Shown piece after piece: positions 35,890 through 49,209 of a stretch of 64,000 nucleotides of DNA. The position numbers and the translations under genes are program-made. Numbering within the stretch: the stretch's first letter is position 1; each line of letters opens with the position of its first letter. Under the pieces are notes generated by a model. The model had not been told where the DNA came from, ran no database searches, and worked only from the letters and a program-made list of their open reading frames with translations. This DNA is from Mya arenaria. Lineage: Eukaryota; Mollusca; Bivalvia; Myida; Myidae. The stretch is from NCBI RefSeq assembly GCF_026914265.1, contig NC_069138.1:35084598-35148597 (forward strand), in the 5' to 3' direction.

Positions 35890-37270
35890 GGTATATGCAC
35901 GTCGTAAACCATTCGATGACACGCAAGGTATACGTTACTCGGATGTACGGATATGATTGTGATTCGGTGACTTTCCCATTGTTCTAGTTTCATTTTGTGA
36001 ATTTGGATTTTACAGTGATGTTCTTTTTTTACATTTCCAAAAAGGACATTATTCGCCGGGAAATAATCTAGTTATACCGAATAATATAAGTCTCGGGTTA
36101 GAAGAGGCCCAATGCGTGTGTGACTACATCACCAAATAGTTCACGTTTAAAAGTTATCAGCGATGTCTTTAATCACATTATTCACTTTAACAAAAAGTCT
36201 GAACAATCGGCCCATCATCTCCTTATTATTAAAAAATATATATAAATTCAGAACGCCCAGGTTCATATTTGTACTCTTGTTGACTTTGCCTGCGTACAGA
36301 CATAACGCTAAATATGATCGTGTTTGTTGACCATCTGTAAAACGTTACGTGAATGATAGACAAAACATTAATCGACCTCACCCAGACTTTAGGAATATCT
36401 CGTAATTAATTTGGAATGACCTTAAAAGTAACAATTATTAAACGAGCTTTAATTCATGGACACATAAATAAATAAGTTACTGTGACTAAAAAACATTTGC
36501 AACATATTGGATTAACGTGTGGATAACTTAAAGCGATATTCCAATATACCGAGTTACACACGATACTTAATGAACGGTAAGAAATCAGTTACTAGTGGTT
36601 GAACTGTCGGTCGACCGTAGAGTTACAAGAAACTATTTATTGTTTTGCTTTGATTTCTTTCTTAGTTGGATTTCAGAAATAAAAACATCATTAAAAATAG
36701 TATGTAGAGTGCAGATAAATTGCAACTTTATATAAATATACATTCCGTTACTTATTAAATATTTAGCTTCGCCTATTAGTGTAATATTTAATCGAAAAAA
36801 AGAAAACACTCTAAATAAACATTCGAGTAAAACATGTAGTTTAAAACTCACGAAAGTGCCGAACTACTAAAAGGGGTATGACTTCGAAACTTTCGCATGA
36901 CGTAAGACTGACGTTCGATTCCGTTTCACGTTCGTTAATTTGAAATCTAATTAATATCAAATCGTGAAGTTCGGTTCATTTTATTTCGCAGTTAAACGCC
37001 TCAAAGCGCCAAGTGTAACGTTTTAAAGCGAAAACTGTGAATCCTATTTTAAGTAGATTGGTGAGTTTTGCGCATCGGTGTAATGTTAAAATGATTCGCC
37101 TATTTGACGTCGCCGTTTTCAGACGTTTGCATAACGTCAATATCTTGTCATTTTTGCAAACTATTTTAGATTAATTCATACTTGAACATGCAGTGTATAA
37201 GTTTGTTTCATGGATTCACTTTAGCAGTATGGATTACCTGACAGGTTTTTAAAGATACACTTATAATGGT
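35890..37270. other. Flank of unit D, no gene
   Basis: Aligns with 49270-50320 and with 57845-58930, including the run AATAATATAAGT and the block near 36860-36960. No exon is supported until the orphan EF-hand exon. Confidence 0.45.
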
Positions 37271-37278
37271 TAGTTCAT

Positions 37279-37400
37279 TTCCAGTTTATTGATAGAAAAC
37301 GTAACATGTGATATGTGGTCGTCGGGTCGGAGTTGGAATGGTCAGGTGGAGAGGGTGAACCGGATGGTAATGAACTCGGCCTCCGATATATCCTTGTCCA
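37279..37400 (-). CDS. Orphan EF-hand terminal exon (unit D)
   Basis: Coding part 37342-37400 after the acceptor TTACCCACAG, ending TGA, with AATAAA at about 37285-37290. It reads VDKDISEAEFITIRFTLSTX. The loop keeps aspartates and the terminal glutamate although several other residues differ, so changes are mostly conservative. This is the most diverged of the five and is still open. Confidence 0.6.
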
Positions 37401-37404
37401 CTGT

Positions 37405-38885
37405 GGGTAACCAAGGCACGTGGATAAAAAAGTATTACCAAACTGGGCACCCCTTATTCTTCGAAAATTCGAAGTAAATTTAATTTATTTTCGAGCACTT
37501 GTATTCGTTTGTCCTGATTGTGTACGAAAGCAAATGTTCGAGCATTCAGCTTCAAGAAAACGTTTGGAAAAGGGATAACCAATACGAAACAAATGGTAAG
37601 TTATGTTCATTTTATTATGTAGTTATAATTTTTTAACATAATTTTCCGTGTTAAAAGTAATATACTACAATTGATTTTAAAAGTTGTTCTTAAACTTGTT
37701 ATTTTCGCTTCTTAGCTTGCAGAGAAAGCTTGCACTTTTTAATTTCACTGATAAAACACGTTATTTCATAGAGAAGAAACATGAACGGAAGAAGGATCTA
37801 CTAAGAGTCTAGATGGTCTACAGTGCGCTTATTTATACAGTCCCCTTACATATGACCACGCACTTTTAGATGTTTTTGTTTGCTGTGATACTTGGATCGT
37901 TCATTTTCAATTTACTTTACTATAGTTAGTATTAAGTACTATCCATGAACACTTTACATGTAACAGGCTGTTTTTGTGCATCTTATTAAAACGATAAACC
38001 ATCAAAAAACTAAAAGATGGCTTACAGAGTTTTTATAGAAATATAAGTGATTTTCCAAAAAAAGGAAAAGGGTAAACAGAATTGATGTCACAGCTTTATT
38101 TATTTTCAACATTATTTTCTTATTCATTTCATTTCAAACAAATTTCCTTTTAATTTAAAGGCCTAGTTTATGGACTGTTTGGCATGACAATCCCCTGCTG
38201 TGCATCTCCTGCAAATTGGACTGGTTTTTTTTGGGTTTTTTAAGGGTAGGAGGGGGGGGGGTAACTTTATCATTTGATTATTGGCTTAGGGCCATTAAGG
38301 GTGTACACTTTTCGAGTAAGATAATCTCATAGACTCACTAAAACATATAAACAATATGCATTACTAATGCATTTATTAATAAAACCGATTGGATATAAAA
38401 AATAAACAAATAAGAGTGTTAAGTTTTAAAATAGTTATGTAACATTAATATTAAACTCCATTTGAAATGAAGTCACAATTGGAATATCAAAATTGTGAAG
38501 CATCCTTGTTAAATTATATTAATGGGCTATTATATACCATATAACTCGTATTCTTATTCAAAGGTACTGTAATAATAATATTATTATCATTTGAAAACAA
38601 CAACAACAACTAAAAGAGAAGATTGTATTGTCCATTTCTATATAACTGCAAAGCTGGACACTCATATCGGTGATCTGATAAGCAGTACAAGGCAATTAAG
38701 ATAACGATCAATACACAGGTTGTGTACTATACACGGATTTGAGGAGGGGGGCACTTATAGAAGGCTTTAACAAGACCTTTAACGTTGATTTTACGAAATC
38801 ACGTAAAACGTACATTTCACGCATGCGGGCTCACGAACCATTCATCCTACAGTGGTACGGAACCAATCAGTTGTTTTAATTAACA
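37405..38885. other. 3' flank of gene E
   Basis: Holds the ATG|GTAAGT block at about 37593 and then sequence mostly unique to this unit, including a G-run at about 38254 and CAACAA repeats near 38600. No gene is seen. Confidence 0.45.
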
Positions 38886-41281
38886 TTAAACAACAGCACT
38901 GAAGACTTCCAGTCCAACCAGAAGTTTTCTACTTACGGGACAGAATGATAAATTGTACGGGTTATACAGGGGCACAAGGTCATTTACAGATAATATAACT
39001 TTCAGGTCCCTCTCTTTTTCATTGATCAACACTACACTAGCAGGACGGCGAGCAAACACTAGTATTCGTTCCTTTCCGACGTTGATGCATTCAGATGGCA
39101 ATGACAGTAACGGGTCGTTATATGTGTTCAGCAAACTTCCGTTGAAATCAAATTGAAAGATACGCCTTCCGGGACAGGCAGAAGCGTAAATTGAAGAAGA
39201 GCTAACGGTTATATAACTTATCTTTAAAGCCATTTTTGTAATTGATTGCAACACTTCTCCAGTCATCGATAGTCTTTCTACACAAGTGCTTGCTGATGAA
39301 TTTTCGTTATGTTTGTAGGATACCCAAAGGCTTTTATCATTGTAAGCTAGTCCATAGCATGCACCGGATACGTCAAAATGTGTACCAGCTATTACTAAAT
39401 CGTTTTTAACGCTCACAAATTGTACTTTGCTTTTATTTGGAAGAGCAACAGCTGCGTGGCCGCTAATGAGGGCACACACCTGCCAAGGGTCTCCAAGCAC
39501 TTCACTGCGTGACAAGACCTTGTTGTCGTTAATATCTACAAGCTTAACACAGTTATTTTGATAGTCGGCCAAAAGACATTTTCCTGGTTCCACAAGAGCG
39601 GAACTTGTTATATCGGGTCCATGTTTGTCTTCTGTGCATGAAATGTCCAGCTCGGCATTTTTTGTCCATTCCACAGTAGATAGATCGATGTCTGTCTCTG
39701 ATGTTATTCCTGCAATGAAAGAAGCGTAGACAATTTAAGTAAAAGTAAGAAAAATTCACGAGTAAATGAAATTGAAAGGTCGTTATATATTTAGAGGCTT
39801 TCTTACAGAAATTCAATCAGCATTTCCCGAACGACCCTATTTGACGGAGACCGACTGGTGCGTATTGAAACAATATTATAGTCCGAGTTCTCCGCTTTAA
39901 AAGAATTGTGTCGTACTAGATATACATGTATTTAAAATCTGATCTCCAATGATGCTTTTCATATACGTGACATCGACCGCTCAAATGAGTCCTGCAGCGG
40001 CAGCATGTTCATTTTTGCAAACTTTTGTGTCTCATAAGCAAACAATCAGTACAGTCAAACCCCGTTGGCTCGAACTCCCAGGGACTGGCGAAAATACCTC
40101 GAGCGTAAGAAATTTCGAGCCAAGCGGGAATGCTTACATTTAGTATAAAGAATTCGGTCCTTTACATCCAGTTCGATCCAACGACGAATTCGCCCCAAGC
40201 GAGTTCGAGCTAACGGGCTTCGACTGTACTGTTTCATACATTTTAATGTTATTATCTAATCGCTTGTTTAAATAAGTTTTGATAATTATATGAATGTCAC
40301 CTCATGACTCATTTTCGCAGACGACGTCTTAATTATTAATTTTAAATGCAGATTTCTATTGATACTTCTAAGAATTAAACCTTCATTGGAGAAGTCGACA
40401 TTTCCAAAGAAGTCTGAAGAGTTGATCAGCGCTTCAGTTTGTTTGTCTGTCAAAAATGTGCAACGAACAGACGTGTCCAAAATGATCTCTGCGTTGATCT
40501 TATTGATTTCTCCTTGCAGCATCACAAGTTGCTTTTTGGCCATTTTCGCATGAATGAAATGCTGGTGTAACTGTTTTTCTGTCGTCTGCATGCCTGTTGT
40601 TGTTTCTGCTAGAGTCTGTTTTAAGCCTTTTATTCCATCTCTCAATTTTGAAAGTATCTCTTTTTGTTTGATCTCATTTTCTTTGATACTTTTCAGCAAC
40701 ATATTTTCTCTTGTATCCAGAACAAGATTTATTTGCGCCCTAAATGTCCTCAGTTTCTGTATTTCTTCTTGTATGTTTTCTGATATGAACGCTTCGGAAT
40801 CGTTTACTTCGTTGTTCAACGCGAAAAGCACAGTTTCCATGTGCTCAATCTTTTCGTTTAGTGTTTTATACTCCTCGGAGTCTTTGTATTGTTTTGCTGT
40901 CTCTGACAAGTATTCAACCTTACAGTTTCGGTGATGAAACACAATGCAGTCTGAGCATCCAAGGTCATCATGGGTTGGACAATAAAACTTTATCATTTCA
41001 CTAGTGTGTTCATGACACGGTTCGGTAGGCAGAACGTCAGTTTTGTCTTTGTTCATATAAAAAGAAGGCATTTTATCTTTCGTTAGGATTACATGATTTC
41101 TTGACATTGCGAACCTCTTGTGGGCAGATATACAAGGATCACACATAAACTCCTTGCAAATTTTGCAGAAACCATTGGCGCTGATCTCCCTCCCGTCTTT
41201 CAGGCACGGCTGACAATTTAAAACAAACTCTGTTGAGGCATTCTCATTGGCATCGTCTGATTTTCGTCCACCAACCTCCAT
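38886..41281 (-). CDS. TRIM-like protein E: two B-boxes, coiled coil, NHL-like propeller
   Basis: Exons join as complement(38886..39709, 40381..41281) for 574 residues, phase 1, with donor GAAG|GTTTAA and acceptor ATTGCAG|GAATAAC. An in-frame TGA follows the upstream acceptor. All B-box ligands are present. Exon 2 is the most diverged of the intact copies: SVNDLVPLYNP replaces the usual SLKDFGSQNAP, NEKERDLK replaces NGKERNLK, and KHNENSSASTC replaces the RHKKNAPACS-type loop. Its 5' flank is displaced by a satellite and a LINE, so its promoter block lies about 5.7 kb upstream at 46.9 kb. Whether it is still expressed is open. Confidence 0.86.
40054..40226. mobile_element. pogo-like MITE in intron of gene E
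   Basis: Left end CAGTCAAACCCCGTTGGCTC with TA flank, right end GCTAACGGGCTTCGACTG. Slightly shorter than the A copy. Confidence 0.7.
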
Positions 41282-41399
41282 GATTCACCTGTAAAAATCG
41301 TTTCAATCGATTATACATAGGGGAATGTAGGAACAGGCCAAACAGTCATACATTTAGCAATGAGCACTTTCTTTTCTAACAGCTCAGATCGACAATAAA

Positions 41400-42375
41400 A
41401 TTAAAACAACATCAAAAGTATTGTTGACCTTGATCATAGATCGTAGATCGACAATGCATTGTTGACCTAGATCATCGATCGTAGATCGATAATAAAATTA
41501 AAACATCATCAATTGTATTGTTGACCTGGATCGTATATTTATGATGCATTGTCGATCTACGATCTACGATCCAGGTCGACAATATTTGTATCTATAACAG
41601 GTTGTCGATCTACGATCTACGATCCATGTCAAGAATATTTCTATGTATAACAGGTTGTCGATCTACGATCTACGATCCAGGTCAATCGATTTCTATGTAA
41701 AACAGGTTGTCGATCTACGATCTACGATCTAGGTCAACAATATATCTATGTATAACAAGTTGTCAATCTACGATCTACGATCCAGGTCAACAATATATCT
41801 ATGTATAACAGGTTGTCGATCTACGATCTACGATCCAGGTCAACAATATATCTATGCATAACAGGTTGTCGATCTACGATCTACGATCCAGGTCAACCGA
41901 TTTCTATGTATAACAGGTTGTCGATCTACGATCTACGATTCCGGTCAACAATATATCTATGTATAACAGGTTGTCGATCTACGATCTACGATCCAGGTCA
42001 ACAATATTTTTGATGCTGTTTTACTTTGTTGATCTACGATCTACGATCCAGGTCATCAATATTTCTATGTATAACAGGTTGTCGATCTATGATCTAAGAT
42101 CCGGGTCAATCGATTTCTATGTATAACAGGTTGTCGATCTACGATACAGGTGAACAATATTTGTATGTATAACAGGTTGTCCATCTACGATCTACGATCC
42201 ACGTCGACAATATTTCATGTATTTTAGTTTGACGAGCTACGATCTATGACCCAGATCAACTGATTCATATTTCCGTTTTTTAGTCGATCTACGATGTATG
42301 ATCTAGGTCAACAATGCATTGTTGATCTACGATCTACGATCCAGGTCGACCAATTTATTTATTTTTAAGTTGATG
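41400..42375. repeat. 52-53-bp satellite with an inverted left arm
   Basis: About 14 units share GTCGATCTACGATCTACG, ATCCAGGTCAACAATAT and CTATGTATAACAGGTT. From 41400 to about 41535 the same motifs appear in reverse complement (GATCGTAGATCGACAATGC), so the array is palindromic around about 41550. There is no variable spacer. It is a satellite rather than CRISPR, and its ORF is an artefact. Confidence 0.9.
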
Positions 42376-42422
42376 CACGCTCTACGAGCTACGCGCCAAC
42401 TTCACACATCTCAGATTTATTC

Positions 42423-42427
<5 letters not shown>

Positions 42428-42476
<49 letters not shown>
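42428..42476. repeat. (TA)n microsatellite
   Basis: About 24 TA dinucleotides at the junction between the satellite and the 3' end of the LINE. Confidence 0.95.
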
Positions 42477-42479
<3 letters not shown>

Positions 42480-45400
42480 ATAGTAACAAACCAAATATTT
42501 ATTTAAAGTTATATCACAGACTGATTAACAAGGTATTAGTGATGATATCTTTACTAATTCACAACATCATTAGAATGCGTTGGATACGTGTACGTCCGTT
42601 AATAAAGATTTAATTCAATGTGACAAATATATAACACCGGATAACCCATTAAAGTTATTCAACTCATTTCCAATGGGGTCCTTATGACATATATAATTAT
42701 TTGCCAAAATCTCAGTTGTAAGCTGTTTAAATTAGGTTTTATAATACAAAAATAACATACATGTACTCTGACTAGTTAAAGAATGATTAATGTTTTGAGA
42801 TCGTAATTCTTTTACAGTTATACAATGTAATGCAACCAACTGTAAAAACTATTTGACACTTTAGCATAATATGACAAAAAAATTATAACAGATATGCAAG
42901 CTTAAATGAATAACAATTAATAAAAGATAATTTTTTCTAATTCTGCACACTTCATACCAGCAATGAGATGTGATTTCATTTCTTTCTTAAAAGTATTTTT
43001 ATTTTTCAATTCTTTTAACTTTAGTGGAAGACTGTTCCAGTCCTGGATTGCTTGATAAAAGAAAGTAATTAATATAAAACTGTCAGCCTGCGACACTTTA
43101 AAATTGCCAGCACTATGTCTACTGTTGTAAAAATGTATAGATGAGACTAAAGTAAAATGTTCATGTAAGTATGGTGGGCATTTACTATTAAAGATTTTAT
43201 GTACAAGGTTAAGTCTGAGTTGCTTTATCCTATTTTCTATATGAAGCCATCCAAGATCACTGAAAGCCGAGGCTTTTAGGGAAGTTCTACAATCATAGCC
43301 ATTAATGAATCTGACAACTTTGTTCTGAGTGACCTGTAATCTATTCTTGAATATTTTAGATATACCACTGTACCATGATGTAGATACATAGTCAAAATGA
43401 CATTGTATTAAGGAGTTACATAACATTTTTCTTAGATTCATATCTAAAATAACGACTTTGTCTATATAAAAATTTTAACCTAGAATTAACTTTACTGACA
43501 ATATTGTTAACAATAGATGCAGCACTGAAATCATTGTCCAGTATACTTCCAAGATATTTAACAGATTTTATAGGTTTTATGATATGGCCATTGCAGTTAA
43601 CATTGAAGCTATCAACTTTTGTTAGTTTCCTTTTAGACCCAAATAAAATACATTCTGTTTTTCCAAGATGCAAAGACAGTTTGTTGTCAACTAACCACTT
43701 ACTACAGTGGTCAAGTTCCTTGCCGAGTTCATTATTTATAACAAAAGGATCTTTTGTGTGAGAAAAGGATAGCACTATCATCTGCATATAAAATTAATTT
43801 ACATTTTTCACTTATGCTTATACTCATATCATTGACATAGCATAAAAACAGTAACGAACCAAGTATGCTTCCTTGTGGAACGCCACAAGAGATGTTCATG
43901 AATTCAGACGTAGTATTATTTACATTGACAACGTGTTTACGTCCAGATGTATATGATTGAAACAAATCAATTGAATCCACACCAATTTCTTTTAACGTCT
44001 GACATATAAGTGTATGATCTACAGTATCAAACGCCTTTTGGAGATCCAACATAATAATCCCTGTATATAATCCTTTGGAATTTTGTTGTTTTATATGGTC
44101 AGTCAAATGAATTAGGCAGGAGTTAGTTGAATGTTTACATCTAAAACCACTCTGAAGTTCGTATAATAGTCCCTGTTTAACAAGAAAAGATTCAAGTTGG
44201 TTGTATACAACTCTATCTAAGATTGTGGAACTATACATAGTATACTTACAGGTCGATAGTTTCAAACATCAGATCTGTTGTTTTTCTTAAACAATGATTT
44301 AACTTTAGAGTATTTTTTAGTTCAGATGGTACAATGTTACTTGTGATAGAGCTGTTTATCAGAAATGTAACTGGTATCTTTAAAAATAGTGCAGCATCTT
44401 TTAAAAATCTTGCAGGAATGTTATCTAACCCTGTGCTTTTTGAACAATTTAGTTTACATAGTTCCTTGTAAATGTATTCTTCACTAGCAGTGTGAAGTTT
44501 AAATTTAACCGAGTCAGGATTTCTATCTTAAAATCGTTTAAAACAGTCAGACTCATAGTTAAACAAATTGAAGGGCAAAGTTTTTTTTACTAAAGTTGAG
44601 GCTAAGGTAATAAGAAAAGTATTAAAATGATTTGCAATCTTACATGGTTCAAAACAGTTTTCATCATCAATGTTTAAAACAGTATTTGGAGAAGATTTAC
44701 TTTTACTACTATATCCAAGATTTTTTAAATCTTGTTACATAATAGCTTTATCATCTAAGGGTTATATGCCCTAGTGAGTTAAATACCTAGGCACAGCCAC
44801 ATGCTTATCAGTTCTAGCTTAGATATCGTACAATACTTGTCGCAATAAATAGTTAGAGCACATTTAGTGTCGTTCTTATATTTATAGGAAATCCTCCATA
44901 ACATACTGACCACAGCTTTTTTGGATCATTTTTATTTTCTTCCAGCTTGTTTGACATATACTCTGATTTGGCCTTAATGACTTCTTTCTGAACAAGGTTT
45001 CTGTGTTTTTGTGGTTTTTGAATTTGAAATAAAAAGCATCTTTTCTGCTGATGAGTTCCAGAATGTTAGAATCTAGCCATGGTTCACTTCTTTGTTTCAG
45101 TCTGACTTCCTAAACAGGAGCAACAGTGTTCAAAACTGACAGAAATGTTTCTTTGAAAGATAGCCATGAATAAAATTATCTACACTGTAATGTTTCAAAG
45201 ATCTGATAGCAACATTCTTATGCATATTATACGTCACTTTCTGTGTTCTACGCGTACAAAATACAGGCAAATGATCACTGTGACCTATCGGAAGAGTACG
45301 AGACTGAACAATCTTGTCTTGATGGCTACATAAAATGTGATCTAACACAGAAGAGGAGGACTCCGAGATTCTGGTATGGTAATTTATGATCTGTTTTAGA

Positions 45401-46125
45401 TTAAAGATATTTAGAACTTGTTCAAACCTTTTAAAAAGAGCTGATTTCTTTGCAAAAAAAACAACAACAAATATTAAAATCACCTAGGATCTGGGACCAA
45501 TAATACAGATAATAATAATAATAATATTCTGCTTTATATCGACGTATAAACTATTGAAATATCATTTTTAAAACTAAATAAATGATGATTTTCGTTAGAC
45601 TACTCCTTGTTTTTAAACCTGTTCTGGTGGTCAAATACTGCCGATTTTTATTTAACGCCTCTCTTTAATTCACCGTTTTAACGCCATGCATTTTTTTATT
45701 AACGCATTTGATATCAAAGTAAAGGTAATGTATTCAGCTTTTTATCGGTGTATAAATTGTAAAAATGTTAAGTTTAATACTTAAGTAATGACACTTTTTG
45801 TGAAGGCAAGCACATTTCACTCGATACCACATCGCTGTAAATCTTAAAGCTCGCGCTGATATCGATCGAATCATTGTTATCAGTGATAAAATCAACAGCA
45901 TATTCAGACTGACTTATGCTGTATAGCTTGGTTTCCTCTCCATGTAATCTTACTCCCAGCTAGGATGTACCATTCTGTGTCAGATCTAACCATAGACAAA
46001 ACATTTTCAAAAATATCAACAAAATCAGTTTGTTTAGGTGGTCGATAGCATGAGCCTATTAAAATAGGTTTGGTTTTGGTAATAATATATCAGCCCAAAC
46101 TGCTTCAAGATTGTCCGTTTCATAA
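42480..46125 (-). mobile_element. CR1/Jockey-like LINE, 5'-truncated and degraded
   Basis: Minus-strand order: an AP endonuclease (start near 46.1 kb with SCYRPPKQTDF, end near 45.2 kb with LPIGHSDHLPVF), then reverse transcriptase (44265 down to about 42917) with LDLQKAFDTVDHTL, SCGVPQGSILG and LILYADDSA, then a thumb/C-terminal part (NRLQVTQNKVVRFING). Frameshifts near 44250, 43765 and 43440 split the RT, and about 300 bp of unrelated AT-rich sequence interrupts the endonuclease near 45.5-45.8 kb. The 3' UTR ends near the (TA)n tract. No ORF1 is seen. The exact clade is uncertain. Confidence 0.82.
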
Positions 46126-47039
46126 GAACCATTGTTTTTGACATTTATTCATCCTTTTTAGTAGATTAAAACATTTGTATTAATTGTGGTAAATATCATT
46201 TAGGAGTAAAAGTGCATCAATAATAATATCGTATTACACAATAGGGTTTATTCCAATCACGCACTCAGAACGCGCCAGGGGATGTAAGCTAATTGAATGA
46301 TCCTACCCCAAAAAGAGAATAAATATCAGTGTTTATGCGTGACGAGTATTTCCAAATAGTTATTAAGTAAAATGGTGTAGTCAAATTAAATAAATAAGTT
46401 GTCTTTTATGTTTTATTGTGTTTCAATAAACTAGAACTCCATAAATCAGGTCCGTTGCCTATTTTGAGCGCCTTTGTACTTAAGGTCACAATGATATCAA
46501 GAACAACTGCTCTTTTCGCGCAACCTTTTTTCTAGTTAACGGAACACGTCCGTAGCATTGAGTCGTTCCTTAGCAGTTAAGAGCCCTCCATACGCTCTGG
46601 GTGCGTGATATTGGAATGGCTTCCCGTTCTGAAGACAAACATTAAAGTGTAAAATAAACTGTAACTTAGACTTCAGCAATATCAAGCAGGAAGTAAATTT
46701 GTTTACCTTTTTTCAATCTGCAAATAGATCACTTATATCAGATAGCTCACTAGTACACTTCCACTCAGTTTACAAATGTATACACACTTTTCATGTAATA
46801 ATCATTTTAATTAATTATTTCGTGTTGTAATTTTGGCTTAAACAACTAGAAACTACGCACATAGACACGACAAAACAAACAGACGTCACCTGTTTGTACT
46901 ATGAACGATTTCATTGGTCGATATAAAAATCTTTGCTTCGTAGCTACTCGGTATTTTCCGGAGGGTGCAACTGAATCGTAACAAATCGGCCATCTCCGGC
47001 AAGCTTCCAGATAGACCCCGTAAATAGTAGTGAGGTTAT

Positions 47040-47400
47040 ACGAAAATATGCATTCGGAACTTCTCGGCCATTTTTTTCAAAAACAACCTCGGATGTATGC
47101 AGGTATATCAGTTGAAGTAGTTCGTAAAATTTTGAATTATATCATTAATTAAATGTAGTGTGTTATAGTTGTATTTATTGATCTAAGTTTAAATTGATTG
47201 TCATTGAATTGTATTATTGCAAACATAATTAAATATCACAAGAGTTAAGTCACAAAGTTTAACTGCTAAATATAATTACTACGCGATCTACTTGCAGCGG
47301 ACTTAAACGTACCACTTTTTTAGTATGTAAACCGTCCAAATACATCCGAGGTTGTTTTTGGAAAAAATGGCCGAGGAGCTCCGAATGGAAAATATGATGA
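47040..47400. mobile_element. Foldback MITE with both arms
   Basis: The left arm (CATTCGGAACTTCTCGGCC, then AAAAACAACCTCGGATGTAT) and the right arm (ATACATCCGAGGTTGTTTTT, then GGCCGAGGAGCTCCGAATG) are inverted copies of about 55 bp. A, C and F keep only the left arm (about 3585, 19140 and 54820). D keeps only the right arm (26770). No gene lies inside. Confidence 0.72.
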
Positions 47401-47944
47401 GGCCGCCGGCGATAAATACCATTTTCAATCCCCATAAAGAAGGCCCATTGTACTGTTATAAACAACAAGGAAATGGATTGTATTAATATATTATATGTGC
47501 TTGTTTTAGAGAAGATATTAATTGTAACATCAATGTATGTTCGAATTTTAATTTTCAGATTATTTTTTTCTTTTACTTGAAGCACTTTGTTTTCACAAGT
47601 AAAATCGTGAGCACACACAAAATGTACATGACAGTAATCGAAATCAACCGTCCATAGCATGCATAAAACAAACTCATAGTCCCTGTACTTTTAATTGTAT
47701 TAAGCTTAAATAAAACATCGGATTTAATGCATGTATATATGGAATAAATGTCAGCATTCTGTCAATTTGAGTAGGAATACTCTTCAAACTGTGGGTTTAA
47801 GTCATAGTTTGCTTATTTTTCAGCTTTCCTTGCCATGAAAACAACATTACTATTCGAACTGTGTGACTTGTGGTTGTTGGTCGGGGTGAGCTAGCTGCCC
47901 AGTTAGCTTTATTGCCATTCATGTGTTTGATTCAGTATTAAAAG

Positions 47945-48090
47945 CGGTTTGGGCTGCATACTGAACATGTTTGGTGTACCGAGTCAAGTGGGGGTGGGTG
48001 GGGACGGGGCGGGGACTAGTCACCCAGTTAGTTTAATGGGTAGTGTACCAAAGCCGAGTTAGCTAAGTTGGCAGAACTTTACTGTCAATT
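47945..48090. repeat. Dispersed 140-bp block (also 57325-57460)
   Basis: The two copies share GGGCTGCATACTGAACATG and AGCCGAGTTAGCTAAGTTGG at about 93% identity and include a G-rich stretch (GTGGGGGTGGGTGGGG type). Both lie just upstream of a Tc1-like fossil. Identity unknown. Confidence 0.6.
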
Positions 48091-48899
48091 CTGTTGGATA
48101 ATGGCCGAGGTATTCTGATTGTGGACAACTAAGAATGGGAGATAAATTAACCTTGATACCAACACTGACTGTTTTATTTTCTAATAAACCTTTTTTATTC
48201 AAGTAACAATAGCGTCAAGTGCAGCGGCCTACTCACTCAGGCTTTTACTTCATATAGTCATAAGTAAATCTCATTGGGACTATTTTGTCCAATGATTGGT
48301 AACCCAATTATTATTTAATATTAATACGGAAATTAATAATCACAAAATAAATCAATTTGATTATGTTTCATTGGATGGGTAAATGTTATAATCAACAAAT
48401 AGATCAGCTCAGCTGCTGTTGATTTTCTTATATCTAAAAATGGTACTAGTATACAATTATACAGATTTGAGAGAACGCACTTTCACCGTGACTACGCAGG
48501 AACAAGGTCTTAGATCTAGAAAAATATAACTTTATACAACCTTATGTGTGCATACGATGGTGGTGTTCATGATTCTCTGATGCTCAAAAAAGGCTTTTCA
48601 ACATTATACAGTTTTGGACAAGGCACGACGAAACTGTAGTACAATATACAAGCAACTACATCAATGTACATGAACCAAGTTAATATAACGTCTATGATGT
48701 CTCAATTTTCATTATATGCACATAAACTTCATTATTTAATAGTTAGATGGCGTGAAGTAATTTCGTTTTAATTAAAAATGGATGGACTGAGCGTAGCGAA
48801 CGAGCCATTCTTGGTCATTAAGGTATTACTTCAGGTCATCTAACTTACTAAAAATGCAACCTTATTGGCTGATACATTGGCCGGAGTGCTGTAACACAC

Positions 48900-49205
48900 A
48901 AAGAAAAACTTGAAGCTTGTTCAAGAGAACCATAACACCGCTAGATATAAACATGATATTTTGATACCGGTTGTTATTCCTCACCTACGAGGCGGTGGAT
49001 GTGGCATGGTATTTTGCTGCGGGATGGCCTCGGCCCGAACAGCGCTTGCGACATAGGCGTTACTAGAGCAGCAGAATGTTCGGTGGCTGCCTTTCCCTTC
49101 CACGTCGCTAGATTTCAACGTCACTGAGCATGTGTGGAACGAACCAGACAGGCGAGTACGGAGGCGACCGGCATCCCCTCGCAATTATCTTGAACGGAGG
49201 AATAT
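48900..49205 (+). pseudogene. Tc1-like transposase fossil, unit E
   Basis: Translation in pieces gives HLRGGGCGMVF-like residues and then VWNEPDRRVRRRPASPRNYL, the conserved C-terminal end of Tc1/mariner transposases. Frameshifts lie between the two parts. Best preserved at the EPDRRVRRRP end. Confidence 0.72.
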
Positions 49206-49209
49206 TCTC

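Larger units (their letters stand above)
46130..48890. other. Displaced 5' flank of gene E
   Basis: Resumes the unit sequence after the LINE: the conserved block at 46220-46300, the candidate regulatory cluster at 46882-46965, a foldback MITE (47040-47400), a dispersed block at 47945-48090, the empty TTAA site at about 48320 and the hairpin at about 48770. No exon is seen. Confidence 0.5.

Noticed and set aside
41801-42013. Repetitive ORF (repeats of YDPGQ type)
   Set aside because: It is a translation of the 52-53-bp satellite.
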